In this document: one piece after another, positions 27,284-37,079 of the stretch
How the letters are laid out: the number at the start of each line of letters is the position of its first letter
Numbering within the stretch: the stretch's first letter is position 1
DNA from: an uncultured Saprospiraceae bacterium
Lineage (GTDB): Bacteria > Bacteroidota > Bacteroidia > Chitinophagales > Saprospiraceae
Assembly: GCA_937872385.1 (NCBI GenBank)
Contig: CALMSO010000027.1
Coordinates: 1-64,000, forward strand
Direction: 5' to 3'
DNA length: 64,000 nt
Translations under genes and position numbers: made by a program
The notes under the pieces: model-generated
Told to the model about the DNA's origin: nothing
The model's database searches: none
What the model saw: only the letters and a program-made list of their open reading frames with translations

Positions 27284-30200
27284 ATGACCTTAACAGAAAT
27301 ATCTATCAAACGCCCCTCACTCATCATCGTGATTTTTTCGGTGCTGATTTTGGGCGGGCTTTACAGCTATCAAAAATTGGGTTATCAACTGATGCCTAAT
27401 TTTAGTCAGCCCATCATCAATATCGTTACGGTATATCCCGGTGCTACCCCTTCGGAGGTAGAAAGCAAAGTAACCCGTGAAATAGAAGATGCTGTATCAG
27501 CATTGGATAGAATAGACGACATCAACAGTAAGTCTTATGAAAATGTATCTATTGTTACGATTGGCTTCAAGAGTGGAACCAACTTAGACTTGGCAATGCA
27601 AGAGGCGCAGCGCAAGATTGACAACATCAAATCTGAACTGCCTGATGACGTAAAGTCGCCTTCGTTATCTAAGGTAAGTCAAGATGATTTGCCTATTATG
27701 CATCTGATTGCTACTTCAAACTTATCCTCGGGTGATTTTTATACCCTCGTCAAAGACCAACTCAAGCCCCAAATTCAACAAATATCGGGCGTTGGTGAAA
27801 TCATTGTGCTAGGCGGTGAGGAGCGTGAAATTCGCATCAATGCAAATTTAGACAAACTCAAATATTATGGGATTTCTCTACTACAACTCAATGGAGCTAT
27901 TCAGGCTGCCAACATCGAAGTTCCCACAGGAAAGCTCAAAACCGACGAGTCGCAGGCTACAGTTCGCTTGGCGGGGAAGTTCCAGACTATGGACGACATT
28001 CGCAATCAAGTCATCATGGCAATGGGACCCTACAACAGCCCTGTAAGAATTGGTGATGTGGCTGATGTAACAGATGCCACCAAAGATGTAAGTACCATTG
28101 CCCGCCTCAACGGAAAAACAGGCATTGCCTTCTTAGTCAAAAAACAACCCGAAGCCAATGCCGTAGCCATCAGCGACAAGGTAAAAGAGCAAATCAAGAC
28201 CATTGAGCGCATGTATGCTGCCCAAGATGTAAAAATAAGCATCTCAGAGGATAGTGCAGACTTTACCATGGAATCAGTCCATGCCGTACAAGAAGATTTA
28301 GCCATTGCCATTATCTTGGTGGCAGCCGTAATGTTGCTCTTTTTGCATAGTTTTAGAAATGCCTTGATTGTGATGCTTGCCATTCCTACCTCGCTCATTT
28401 CCACATTGATAGCTATGGCATTGCTGGGCTATTCCTTTAATTTGATGACCTTATTGGCAATGAGTTTGGTCATTGGTATTTTAGTAGATGATAGTATCGT
28501 AGTGCTTGAAAACATCCAACGCCACTTAGAAATGGGTAAAAATAAGCGGCAAGCTGCCCTTGATGGCAGAAATGAAATTGGTTTTTCTGCCCTTGCCATT
28601 ACTTTTGTTGATGTAGTGGTATTTTTGCCCATTATCTTGTTTGTCAATACTACCGTAGGTGAGGTGTTAAGGCAATTTTCTGTGGTGGTCGTGGTTTCTA
28701 CTTTGATGAGCCTTTTTGTTTGCTTTACGCTTACGCCTTGGTTGGCATCGCGCTTTGGCAGGGTAGAGCATCTCAATCCTAAAAATCCTTTTCAGTGGAT
28801 ATTGATTCAGTTTGAGAAAGGCTTGGATATTTTCACAAAGTGGTACGAAAACCGCCTCAGATGGGCTTTGAACAACCGATTGGTAAGTTTTCTGATTATC
28901 CTTTCTTGCTTTGGAGGCTTAGGCTGGATGATGAGCTTGGGCATCATGGGCGAGGAACTCGTAGCGGCTGGCGACCAAGGAAAATTGACCTTGGGCTTGG
29001 AGTTTGACAAGCGTTCCTCAATAGAAAATACCAACCTACAAACCCGTGTAGTGGAAGATTTTTTATTATCACAACCTGAAGTAAAAACAGTATTCGCCAA
29101 TATCGGAGGTTCTTCTATTGTGGGTGGCGGCTTGGGTTCACCCAATAAATCGGAAATATCAGTAAAATTAGTTGATAAAAAAGAGCGCGGCAAAAGCACC
29201 GAAGAATTTATGCTTTTGATGCGTGATGAAATCATTGCCAAGATGCCCGGTGTGAATGCCGAAGTGAGCAAAGTAAGCATCAAAGGCGGAGCAGCCCCGC
29301 TACAAATAGTGCTAACAGGAGCTGATTACGACAAGCTATCTGTAGTAGCTCAAAACCTGAAAGACAAAATGCAGCAAATACCCGGCGTGGACAATGTGAA
29401 AGTAAGCGTTGAAGATGGTGCTCCCGAACTAAATGTGAGCATTGATAGAGAGCAGCTTGCTAACTTGGGTTTAGATATGGGCCTGATAGCCGGAACACTC
29501 AGAACAGCCTTCAATGGCAATGATGATGCTGAATTTAAAGACGGCAGCAATAACTACGACATCAGGCTTATGGCTGATAAATTTGACCGCAAAAATCCTG
29601 ATGATGTAGCCAATATGGAAATCATCAACAGGCAAGGGCAAGCCATTAAATTCTCACAATTTGCAACAATCACGCTGGGTACAGCCCCCTCACAACTTGA
29701 GCGGTACAACCGACAGCCTTCGCTCACCATCACAGGACACAACCAAGGCACCACGCCCGGTGTGGCAGGTGTGGCTATCAACGAACTTTTGCAAGATGAA
29801 AGTATCATTCCTGTTGATGTAAGCTATGTTTGGACGGGCGACATCAAACTACAGGAGGAATCGCTTGGGGCATTGCTCTCTGCGCTGGGCATTGGTTTGT
29901 TGTGTATTTACCTCTTGATGGTCGCCTTGTATAACAATTTTGTGTATCCTTTTGTGGTCTTGTTTTCAATTCCAGTAGCACTGATTGGTGCATTTACCGC
30001 CTTGAATCTGTCCATTACCCCAATGAGTGTTTACACCCAAATGGGTATCATAATGCTCTTGGGTTTAGTAGCCAAAAATGCGATATTAATTGTCGATTTC
30101 ACCAATCAGCTCAAAGCCGAAGGAAAGTCAAGCTATGAAGCATTAATGATGGCAGCTACGCTACGCCTACGTCCTATCTTAATGACAACTATTGCCATGG

Positions 30201-30415
30201 TGCTGGGCATGATGCCTATTGCTTTATCAACCAGTGCCGGTTCTGAGTTCAAATCAGGGCTTGGGCTGGTATTGGTAGGAGGTTTAAGTTCCTCTATGAT
30301 GCTCACCGTTTTTATAGTGCCTATGGTCTATTTGACTGTTGATAATATTACATACCGGCTGGGTGGTGTAAAATTATTTAGCAGAAAACCACAAAACAGC
30401 CCCGTAGTATCCTAA
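27284..30415 (+). CDS. RND-family multidrug-type efflux permease (HAE-1 like)
   Basis: This is a 1043-residue AcrB-type inner-membrane permease. It starts MTLTEISIKRPSLIIVIF, as such pumps do, and has 12 predicted transmembrane helices around two large periplasmic loops. The porter motif (NIVTVYPGATPSEVE) and the helix-4 proton-relay region (LVIGILVDDSIVVLENI, with two acidic residues) are present, as is the helix-10/11 region (MGIIMLLGLVAKNAILIVDF). It should export amphiphilic compounds by proton antiport. The substrate is not predictable. It is the third pump gene and is followed by a strong hairpin. Confidence 0.95.
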   Translation: MTLTEISIKRPSLIIVIFSVLILGGLYSYQKLGYQLMPNFSQPIINIVTVYPGATPSEVESKVTREIEDAVSALDRIDDINSKSYENVSIVTIGFKSGTNLDLAMQEAQRKIDNIKSELPDDVKSPSLSKVSQDDLPIMHLIATSNLSSGDFYTLVKDQLKPQIQQISGVGEIIVLGGEEREIRINANLDKLKYYGISLLQLNGAIQAANIEVPTGKLKTDESQATVRLAGKFQTMDDIRNQVIMAMGPYNSPVRIGDVADVTDATKDVSTIARLNGKTGIAFLVKKQPEANAVAISDKVKEQIKTIERMYAAQDVKISISEDSADFTMESVHAVQEDLAIAIILVAAVMLLFLHSFRNALIVMLAIPTSLISTLIAMALLGYSFNLMTLLAMSLVIGILVDDSIVVLENIQRHLEMGKNKRQAALDGRNEIGFSALAITFVDVVVFLPIILFVNTTVGEVLRQFSVVVVVSTLMSLFVCFTLTPWLASRFGRVEHLNPKNPFQWILIQFEKGLDIFTKWYENRLRWALNNRLVSFLIILSCFGGLGWMMSLGIMGEELVAAGDQGKLTLGLEFDKRSSIENTNLQTRVVEDFLLSQPEVKTVFANIGGSSIVGGGLGSPNKSEISVKLVDKKERGKSTEEFMLLMRDEIIAKMPGVNAEVSKVSIKGGAAPLQIVLTGADYDKLSVVAQNLKDKMQQIPGVDNVKVSVEDGAPELNVSIDREQLANLGLDMGLIAGTLRTAFNGNDDAEFKDGSNNYDIRLMADKFDRKNPDDVANMEIINRQGQAIKFSQFATITLGTAPSQLERYNRQPSLTITGHNQGTTPGVAGVAINELLQDESIIPVDVSYVWTGDIKLQEESLGALLSALGIGLLCIYLLMVALYNNFVYPFVVLFSIPVALIGAFTALNLSITPMSVYTQMGIIMLLGLVAKNAILIVDFTNQLKAEGKSSYEALMMAATLRLRPILMTTIAMVLGMMPIALSTSAGSEFKSGLGLVLVGGLSSSMMLTVFIVPMVYLTVDNITYRLGGVKLFSRKPQNSPVVS

Positions 30416-30428
30416 TTTTAACATAATT

Positions 30429-30461
30429 GCCAAGCCATTACAAACGAAGTAATGGCTTGGC
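30429..30461 (+). terminator. hairpin after the efflux operon
   Basis: A perfect 13-bp stem (GCCAAGCCATTAC at 30429-30441 and its complement at 30449-30461) encloses the loop AAACGAA, just after the permease stop codon. There is only a weak T-tract after it (TTAAACC, then TTTAAAA), so it may be a partial terminator or an mRNA-stabilising element rather than a strong stop. Confidence 0.6.
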
Positions 30462-30477
30462 TTAAACCAATTTAAAA

Positions 30478-30900
30478 ATGAAAAAGATAATCTTATTCTC
30501 AGCACTTTTTTTTCTAAGCCTTGCTGCCCAAGCACAAACCACTGTTGCGGTTCAGGTAGAAAATCTAAAAAATGACAAAGGTGTTTGTCGCGCTTATTTG
30601 TTTGACCAACCAGCGTATTTCCCCAACAAAGTAGAGAAAGCCTTGGCCTCTAAAGTAGTCAAAATATCAGAAAATAAGGCTTCTCTCACTTTTGAGAATG
30701 TGCCAGCAGGAACTTATGCTATTTCTGTTATTCATGATGAAAATAACAACGGAAAGTTAGATGCCAATATGCTAGGTATTCCTACAGAAAGCTACGGAGC
30801 ATCTAAAAATGCCTTGCCAAGTATGCGTATGCCATCTTTCGAGGCAAATTCATTTCAGGTGGCTCAAGAAGCTCAAAAATTAACTATAAAGATAAAATAG
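30478..30900 (+). CDS. DUF2141-family secreted protein
   Basis: This 140-residue protein has a signal peptide (about 1-19, ending LAAQAQ). The DUF2141 core is present: VAVQVENLKNDKGVCRAYLF, then ENVPAGTYAISVIHDENNNG, KLDANMLGIPTESYG and a C-terminal beta segment. The DENNNGKLD loop and GIPTE motif match the other member at 13484-13933. It follows the efflux permease gene across a strong hairpin, so it may be a separate or weakly coupled transcript. Function unknown. Confidence 0.9.
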   Translation: MKKIILFSALFFLSLAAQAQTTVAVQVENLKNDKGVCRAYLFDQPAYFPNKVEKALASKVVKISENKASLTFENVPAGTYAISVIHDENNNGKLDANMLGIPTESYGASKNALPSMRMPSFEANSFQVAQEAQKLTIKIK

Positions 30901-30979
30901 TGAATAAATATACCTAAACATAATAAAAACAAAATACTTTGCATCAGCATTTTACTGATGTAAAAAACTACTTGAGAAA

Positions 30980-31379
30980 ATGGCTTGGACCTGCCCAAAA
31001 TGCGAAAGAACCCTCAAGAATACGAATCAATGGCATTGTTGCATCAAACAAGATATTGATGTTTTATTCGAAAATAAAGCCAAAGATTTGGTTTATGTAT
31101 TCGACAAACTCCTATTAGAAGTGATTGATTGGGAAGGTGTAGAGGTAACTGCTACCAAAAAATGCATTGTATTCGTTACTTCTCAAACATTTTTAGTGGT
31201 AAAACCAATGAAAAAAGAACATAAAATTCTATTTACAAACCCCTCTTGAAGCATTTCCTGTTGGCAAAACAGCCAAGTATGGTAATAAATATGAGCATCA
31301 CATTAGGGTTTCTGAAATAGAACAAATCAATAGCCAAATACTTGGTTTAATAAGACAGTCTTATGATTTATTCAGCTAA
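30980..31379 (+). pseudogene. DUF5655-family gene disrupted by a one-base frameshift
   Basis: The first frame (30980-31249) reads MAWTCPKCERTLKNTNQWHC and continues to a premature stop. A run of six A residues at 31211-31216 interrupts it: with five A the frame continues as NIKFYLQTPLEAFP and runs to a TAA at 31377-31379 (EHHIRVSEIEQINSQILGLI, RQSYDLFS), the kind of C-terminus DUF5655 proteins have. The complete product would be about 132 residues, with an N-terminal zinc-ribbon-like CxxC pair. The cause may be a true mutation, an assembly homopolymer error or slippage at the A run. Both halves have coherent codon sense, which argues for a recent event. Confidence 0.7.
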
Positions 31380-31453
31380 GTAACAAGACATGATTACTTG
31401 TTAGTTGGGTCAACCCTTATGTTTTTTGACAAACTTATTAAAACGAACGTAAA

Positions 31454-32131
31454 ATGGAAGCCGCAGAAAAAAAAGCAATATTCAATTTTCTAAAAGACTT
31501 ACGCGACAACAATCATAAAGACTGGATGGACGCCAATCGCAGTAGGTATGATGACGCCAAGACCTATTGGTTAAAGCAGGTTGGTCAATTCTTGGCTGTA
31601 TTAAGCAAGCACGACCCCCAATTATTCAGCATATATAAGCCCAAAAATTGTATTTCAAGAATTACAAATAACAGAATGTACAAGCCCGACCTACCACTGT
31701 ATAAAGATTATTTTACATTTTCAATAATGAATACAAGCGATGCTTTTTCACCTATATATGTTTCAGTCGGTGCAGATAGATCATTCGTCGGATGTGGCTA
31801 TCATAACCCTGATAAACAAACCCTCAAAAACATTCGTGATGCCATTGATTATGATGGACAAGAGCTTAAAAGCATACTGGATGACAAAATCTTTCAAAAT
31901 TTTTTCGGTGGCTTATCCGATTTTTCAAGCCCGCTGAAAACAAGTCCAAAAGGTTATCCGAAGGACCATCCTTTCATCGAGTTTCTTCGATATAAAAGTT
32001 TTACAGTTTCTAAGACCCTGACCGAAGCAGCAATAATAAGCGATGATTTTATCGAAATAATCGAGCAAGCCTATTTAATTTCAAAACCATTTAGAACATT
32101 TTTGAAAAAAGCCAACGATTTTTCAAGCTGA
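31454..32131 (+). CDS. DUF2461-domain protein
   Basis: This is a 225-residue cytosolic protein of the DUF2461 (TIGR02453) family, recognised by FLKDLRDNNHKDWMDANRSR at the start, then ISRITNNRMYKPDLPLYKDY, the DFSSPLKTSPKGYPKDHPFI segment and the LRYKSFTVSKTLTEA segment. The biochemical function of the family is unknown. It lies on the same strand as the broken DUF5655 gene and closes the A/T-rich block. There is no clear operon link to the pump genes. Confidence 0.88.
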   Translation: MEAAEKKAIFNFLKDLRDNNHKDWMDANRSRYDDAKTYWLKQVGQFLAVLSKHDPQLFSIYKPKNCISRITNNRMYKPDLPLYKDYFTFSIMNTSDAFSPIYVSVGADRSFVGCGYHNPDKQTLKNIRDAIDYDGQELKSILDDKIFQNFFGGLSDFSSPLKTSPKGYPKDHPFIEFLRYKSFTVSKTLTEAAIISDDFIEIIEQAYLISKPFRTFLKKANDFSS

Positions 32132-32418
32132 CTCCTGCTCACAAGCGCAAGCTAAACTATTACCCGATCCTCTACTTACTCGTGGAAAGCGTAGCATTTT
32201 TTGCGTGCGCCCGCGTACAAAGGCTACCATCGCATTGTAGCATATCTCTATTAATTTTTGCATTTGAGTGTTAAAACCAAATTTAATACGTAAAATTTAA
32301 CGTTTTACATACAATAATTCGACGTTTCAGCCAATACTTTTTGTTCACGCCTTTTACAAAAAACTGCCATTTTCCCATCTGGAAATCGTATTTTTTAGAA
32401 AATTCGCATTTTCTTGAA

Positions 32419-32449
32419 TTGATACTTGCCAATTTTTCAGTTATTTTTG
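32419..32449 (+). promoter_or_regulatory. candidate gltB promoter
   Basis: TTG at 32419-32421, a 20-base spacer and TATTTTTG at 32442-32449 fit the Bacteroidota housekeeping promoter (-33 TTG, -7 TAnnTTTG). The gltB ATG is at 32480. The rest of the 348-base gap 32132-32479 shows no coding signal that I can support. Confidence 0.5.
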
Positions 32450-32479
32450 GAATAATGCAAATACTGTCCAATAGATAAC

Positions 32480-35400
32480 ATGAAGACAAATCAACCAGGC
32501 CTTTATATTCCCGAATTAGAAAAAGATGCCTGTGGCACGGGCCTCATCGCCGACCTGAACGGGCGAAAATCGCATCAACTCGTGGCGGATGCGCTCACGA
32601 TGCTGGAAAACATGGAACACCGCGGGGCTTGCGGTTTTGAGGCCAACACCGGCGACGGGGCGGGCATCTTGGTGCAGGCGCCGCACGATTTTTTTGTGCA
32701 GGAATGCACGCAGTTGGGCTTTTCGCTACCCGAATACGGCCGGTACGGCGTGGGCATGGTGTTCTTCCCCATCGAACCCTGGCTGCGCGAGCAGTGCCGT
32801 GTAATTTTCGATGATTATATTGATGAATTAGGCTTCGAACTCTTGGGCTATCGCCCTGTACCAACCAATAATACCGGGCTGGGCGCTTCGGCCATCGCCG
32901 TAGAACCTTGGATGGAGCAGGTGTTTGTACAACTCAAAGAGCCTACCGACCCGGAAACCCTCGAACGGCGGCTGTACGTGCTGCGCAAGTTTGTCACGCA
33001 TCAAATTCAGATTTCCTTCCCCGCCTGGCGCGACCATTTCTATATTCCCTCTTTTTCGTATAAAACGCTGGTTTACAAGGGGCAATTGACTACTTTTCAG
33101 TTGCGTTCCTACTTTTCCGATTTGCAAAATCCGGCTTTCACTTCGGCAATTGCACTGGTGCATTCGCGTTTTTCAACCAATACCACGCCCAAGTGGAAGC
33201 TCGCCCAGCCGCTGCGCTACATTGCGCACAACGGCGAAATCAATACCATCACCGGCAATCTGAACTGGTGGAAATCGCGCGAAAAAGTACTGGATTCGCC
33301 GCTCTTTGAAGCGGATGAACTCGAAAAGCTCAAGCCCATCTGCGGTGAGGCGCTTTCGGATTCAGGCAATTTTGACAATGTGCTCGAATTTTTAGTGCTG
33401 AGCGGCTTCTCGCTGACCCACGCCCTGATGATGATGATACCCGAAGCTTGGGAACACGACGAACAGATGGAAGACTATAAACGAGCATTTTACGAATATC
33501 ATAAAACATTAATGGAACCCTGGGACGGGCCCGCGTCTATTTGTTTTACCGACGGCATTGTGGCTGGCGCTATGCTCGATCGCAATGGACTGCGCCCCTC
33601 GCGCTACGTGCTCACCGACGACGACCGCCTCATCATCGCTTCCGAAGCCGGAGCGCTGCCCGTGGACCAGTCAAAAGTGCTGATGAAAGGGCGTTTGCAG
33701 CCGGGGAAAATTCTCATCGCCGACCTCAAACAGCGCCGACTTGTAGCGGATAAAGAATTGAAAGCCGCCATTTGTAAGCGTCTGCCTTACCGTGAGTGGT
33801 TGGATCGTAATCGCCTGTTTTTGAGAGAATTACCCACTAATAGCCAACCCGAAACGCACTTAGAACCAGCCGCGCTTTTGCAACGCCAGCAACTTTTTGG
33901 CTTCACCCGCGAAGACCTGAAAATGCTCATTGCACCGATGGTGAAAAGCGGCGACGACCCCGTCGGCTCGATGGGCGCAGATACCCCGCTGGCCGTACTG
34001 TCGCAGCGCGCGCAGCACTTATCGAATTACTTCAAGCAGTTATTTGCGCAAGTGACCAACCCACCGATTGACCCCATCCGCGAGCGCTCGGTGATGTCTT
34101 TGTACGCCATGCTGGGCGGCGCCGGCAATATGCTCGATCTCAACGCCGACCGAGCGCAGTTTATCCATCTGCCCAGCCCGATTTTAAGCAATACCGATTT
34201 TAACAAAATACAATACGTCCGGCATCATAATTTCCGCTCGGATGTGATTGACATTCTTTTCAAACCTGATGGACAACGCGGCCGCTTGCGCGCAGCTATC
34301 CACGAGGTGTGCGCCCGCGCCGAGGATTTGGTGCGCAACGGAGTGAACATTCTCATCCTGTCCGACCGGCAGTCCGATGCGCAGCACGCCCCGATTCCGT
34401 CCTTGCTGGCGGTGAGCGCGGTGCATCATCACCTCATCCGCGAGGGCTTGCGCGGTGCAACGTCTATTGTTGTAGAAGCTGGCGACATCTGGGAAACGCA
34501 TCACATTGCCACCCTTGTGGGCTATGGCGCCAGCGCGGTGAATCCGTATATGGCTTACGCTACCATTGCCGAATTGCATGCGAAAAATTTCTTCGAGGCG
34601 CAGCAAAATGTGGAAACATTAAACGCCATTTATAACAAGGCGCTGGGCAAGGGCTTGCTGAAAATCATGTCCAAAATTGGTATTTCGACTTTCCAATCGT
34701 ACCAAGGGGCGCAGATTTTTGAAGCGCTGGGCATCCACAAATCGGTGGTTGACGAATGCTTTACCGGCACGGTGTCGCGCATACAAGGCATTGGTTTTGA
34801 TGAGATTGCGCGTGAAGTTATCGCCCGGCACCAATTGGCTTATCCCGACAGAACGCTGCCCAATCCGCGACTCGACGTCGGCGGCGTTTTCCAGTGGAAA
34901 CAACAAGGCGAAGCGCACCTGTTCAATCCACAGACGATTCATTTATTGCAATATTCGACCCGTAAAAACGAATACACCGCTTATCGCAAATACGCCAAAC
35001 TCATCAACGAGCAAAACGAGCAGGCAATGACGCTGCGGGGTTTGCTCACTTTCCGCAAAGGCAAAAGCATCCCGATTGAAGAAGTTGAGCCGATAGAAAA
35101 TATTTTCAAACGCTTTGCCACCGGCGCGATGTCCTTTGGCTCGCTCTCGCACGAGGCGCACGCTACCTTGGCGATTGCTATGAACCGCATCGGTGCGAAA
35201 AGCAACAGCGGCGAGGGCGGCGAGGACGAAATTCGCTACGAAATTAAGGAAAATGGCGATTGGGAACGCTCGGCCGTCAAGCAAGTGGCTTCGGGGCGTT
35301 TTGGCGTTACGAGTCATTATCTGACCAACGCCGATGAGTTGCAAATCAAAATGGCGCAAGGAGCCAAGCCGGGCGAGGGCGGGCAATTGCCAGGGCATAA

Positions 35401-37012
35401 AGTGGATGATTGGATCGGACGGGTGCGCCACGCTACACCGGGCGTGAGCCTGATTTCGCCGCCACCGCACCACGATATTTATTCAATTGAAGACCTCGCG
35501 CAACTGATTTTTGATTTGAAAAATGCCAATCCAGCAGCGCGCGTCAGCGTCAAGTTGGTGTCCAAAGCGGGCGTTGGCATCATTGCATCGGGGGTGGCCA
35601 AAGCCCATGCCGACGCTATTCTGATTTCCGGGCACGACGGCGGCACCGGCGCTTCGCCGCTCAGCTCTATCCGCCACGCTGGGCTGCCTTGGGAGTTGGG
35701 CCTCGCCGAAACCCAGCAGGTATTGGTCAAAAATAAACTGCGCGACCGCGTCACCATTCAAGCCGATGGGCAAATCCGGACCGGGCGCGATCTGGCCATT
35801 GCCACCCTGCTGGGCGCAGAAGAATGGGGGATTTCTACCGCCGCGCTCGTGGTGGAGGGCTGCATTCTGATGCGTAAATGCCATTTGAATACCTGCCCGG
35901 TGGGCGTAGCCACGCAAGACCCCGAACTCCGCAAAAAATTTACCGGCGATCCGCAGCATGTGATCAACTTTTTTACTTTCCTGGCTGAGGATTTACGCGA
36001 GATTATGGCCACCTTAGGCTTTCGCACCGTAGAAGAAATGGTGGGCCGCGTAGAAATGCTGCGCCTCAAGAGTCACATTCCGCATTGGAAATACAAACAC
36101 CTCGACCTGACCCCGATTTTGTACAAACAACCCGCCGAAACCTGGGTGGGTACTTCCAAGCGCATCGAGCAAGATCACGGCATCGCCGATGTGCTCGACC
36201 GGCGGCTGATACACGTTGCCGAGCCTGCTTTAGAACAAGGGCAGGGTATCAGTTCCACGTTTGAAATTCGCAATACTGACCGCGCTACCGGCACGATGCT
36301 GTCGCACGAAGTGTCCAAACGCTACGGCAGTCAAGGCTTGCCTGATGGTACCATTCAATTCCGTTTTCGGGGTTCGGCGGGGCAGAGTTTTGGTGCATTT
36401 GGTGCACGCGGGCTGCATTTTATACTCGAAGGCGAATCGAACGATTATTTTGGTAAGGGCTTATCAGGGGCGCGGCTGATTGTAGTGCCCGACCGCGCGG
36501 CGAAATTTGATCCCGCTCAAAATATTATCATCGGCAATGTAGCCTTGTACGGCGCTACGAGCGGCGAAGCGTACATCATGGGGATGGCGGGCGAGCGTTT
36601 TGCGGTGCGCAATTCTGGGGCAACGGCAGTTATCGAAGGGCTCGGCGACCACGGCTGCGAATACATGACCGGCGGTACCGTGGTTGTGCTCGGCGAAACC
36701 GGTAAGAACTTTGCGGCAGGCATGAGCGGCGGCGTAGCGTTTGTCTATAATCCGAAAGGTACATTTGAGCGGCGCGTGAATGCCGAAATGGTGGACCTTG
36801 ACCCCTTGGATGCCACAGATTATGAACAGCTAATTACTTTAATTCGTCGCCATTTTCATTATACAGGTAGTAATACTGCATTACAAATGCTAAATAACTG
36901 GGCAGCGATGAAGTTACATTTTATAAAAGTAATGCCGAGAGATTATAAAGCGGTTTTATTGCAAAAACGATCGCAAGTGATTGAATATCAAGTTGAAAGG
37001 TTGAAAGGTTGA
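32480..37012 (+). CDS. gltB: glutamate synthase large (alpha) subunit
   Basis: This 1510-residue protein makes glutamate from 2-oxoglutarate and glutamine-derived ammonia. The N-terminal glutaminase begins after a propeptide at C18 (ELEKDACGTGLIADLNG), as in all GltB. The central domain, the FMN-binding synthase domain (ATGAMSFGSLSHEAHATLAI, GEGGEDEIRYEIKENGDWER) and the 3Fe-4S cysteines (CHLNTCPVGVATQDP) follow. The C-terminal GXGXG domain is seen in GASGEAYIMGMAGERFAVRN-like repeats. The stop codon lies inside an 8-base tandem repeat. gltD follows after 67 bases. Confidence 0.97.
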   Translation: MKTNQPGLYIPELEKDACGTGLIADLNGRKSHQLVADALTMLENMEHRGACGFEANTGDGAGILVQAPHDFFVQECTQLGFSLPEYGRYGVGMVFFPIEPWLREQCRVIFDDYIDELGFELLGYRPVPTNNTGLGASAIAVEPWMEQVFVQLKEPTDPETLERRLYVLRKFVTHQIQISFPAWRDHFYIPSFSYKTLVYKGQLTTFQLRSYFSDLQNPAFTSAIALVHSRFSTNTTPKWKLAQPLRYIAHNGEINTITGNLNWWKSREKVLDSPLFEADELEKLKPICGEALSDSGNFDNVLEFLVLSGFSLTHALMMMIPEAWEHDEQMEDYKRAFYEYHKTLMEPWDGPASICFTDGIVAGAMLDRNGLRPSRYVLTDDDRLIIASEAGALPVDQSKVLMKGRLQPGKILIADLKQRRLVADKELKAAICKRLPYREWLDRNRLFLRELPTNSQPETHLEPAALLQRQQLFGFTREDLKMLIAPMVKSGDDPVGSMGADTPLAVLSQRAQHLSNYFKQLFAQVTNPPIDPIRERSVMSLYAMLGGAGNMLDLNADRAQFIHLPSPILSNTDFNKIQYVRHHNFRSDVIDILFKPDGQRGRLRAAIHEVCARAEDLVRNGVNILILSDRQSDAQHAPIPSLLAVSAVHHHLIREGLRGATSIVVEAGDIWETHHIATLVGYGASAVNPYMAYATIAELHAKNFFEAQQNVETLNAIYNKALGKGLLKIMSKIGISTFQSYQGAQIFEALGIHKSVVDECFTGTVSRIQGIGFDEIAREVIARHQLAYPDRTLPNPRLDVGGVFQWKQQGEAHLFNPQTIHLLQYSTRKNEYTAYRKYAKLINEQNEQAMTLRGLLTFRKGKSIPIEEVEPIENIFKRFATGAMSFGSLSHEAHATLAIAMNRIGAKSNSGEGGEDEIRYEIKENGDWERSAVKQVASGRFGVTSHYLTNADELQIKMAQGAKPGEGGQLPGHKVDDWIGRVRHATPGVSLISPPPHHDIYSIEDLAQLIFDLKNANPAARVSVKLVSKAGVGIIASGVAKAHADAILISGHDGGTGASPLSSIRHAGLPWELGLAETQQVLVKNKLRDRVTIQADGQIRTGRDLAIATLLGAEEWGISTAALVVEGCILMRKCHLNTCPVGVATQDPELRKKFTGDPQHVINFFTFLAEDLREIMATLGFRTVEEMVGRVEMLRLKSHIPHWKYKHLDLTPILYKQPAETWVGTSKRIEQDHGIADVLDRRLIHVAEPALEQGQGISSTFEIRNTDRATGTMLSHEVSKRYGSQGLPDGTIQFRFRGSAGQSFGAFGARGLHFILEGESNDYFGKGLSGARLIVVPDRAAKFDPAQNIIIGNVALYGATSGEAYIMGMAGERFAVRNSGATAVIEGLGDHGCEYMTGGTVVVLGETGKNFAAGMSGGVAFVYNPKGTFERRVNAEMVDLDPLDATDYEQLITLIRRHFHYTGSNTALQMLNNWAAMKLHFIKVMPRDYKAVLLQKRSQVIEYQVERLKG

Positions 37013-37068
37013 AAGGTTCACCCGCTAAAAACAGTCTATTGTCTATTGTCTATTGTCAAATGTCTAAT
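36992..37068. repeat. octamer and heptamer tandem repeats between gltB and gltD
   Basis: Three octamers GTTGAAAG at 36992-37015 include the gltB TGA stop. Then come five heptamers at 37034-37068: GTCTATT three times, GTCAAAT, GTCTAAT. The array nearly fills the gltB-gltD gap and ends 11 bases before the gltD ATG. Confidence 0.7.
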
Positions 37069-37079
37069 TGCCTAATAAA

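Noticed and set aside
30980..31379. Programmed frameshift in the DUF5655 gene
   Set aside because: A six-A run alone is weak evidence, and no stimulatory hairpin or internal SD is seen; a plain mutation or sequencing error is simpler.
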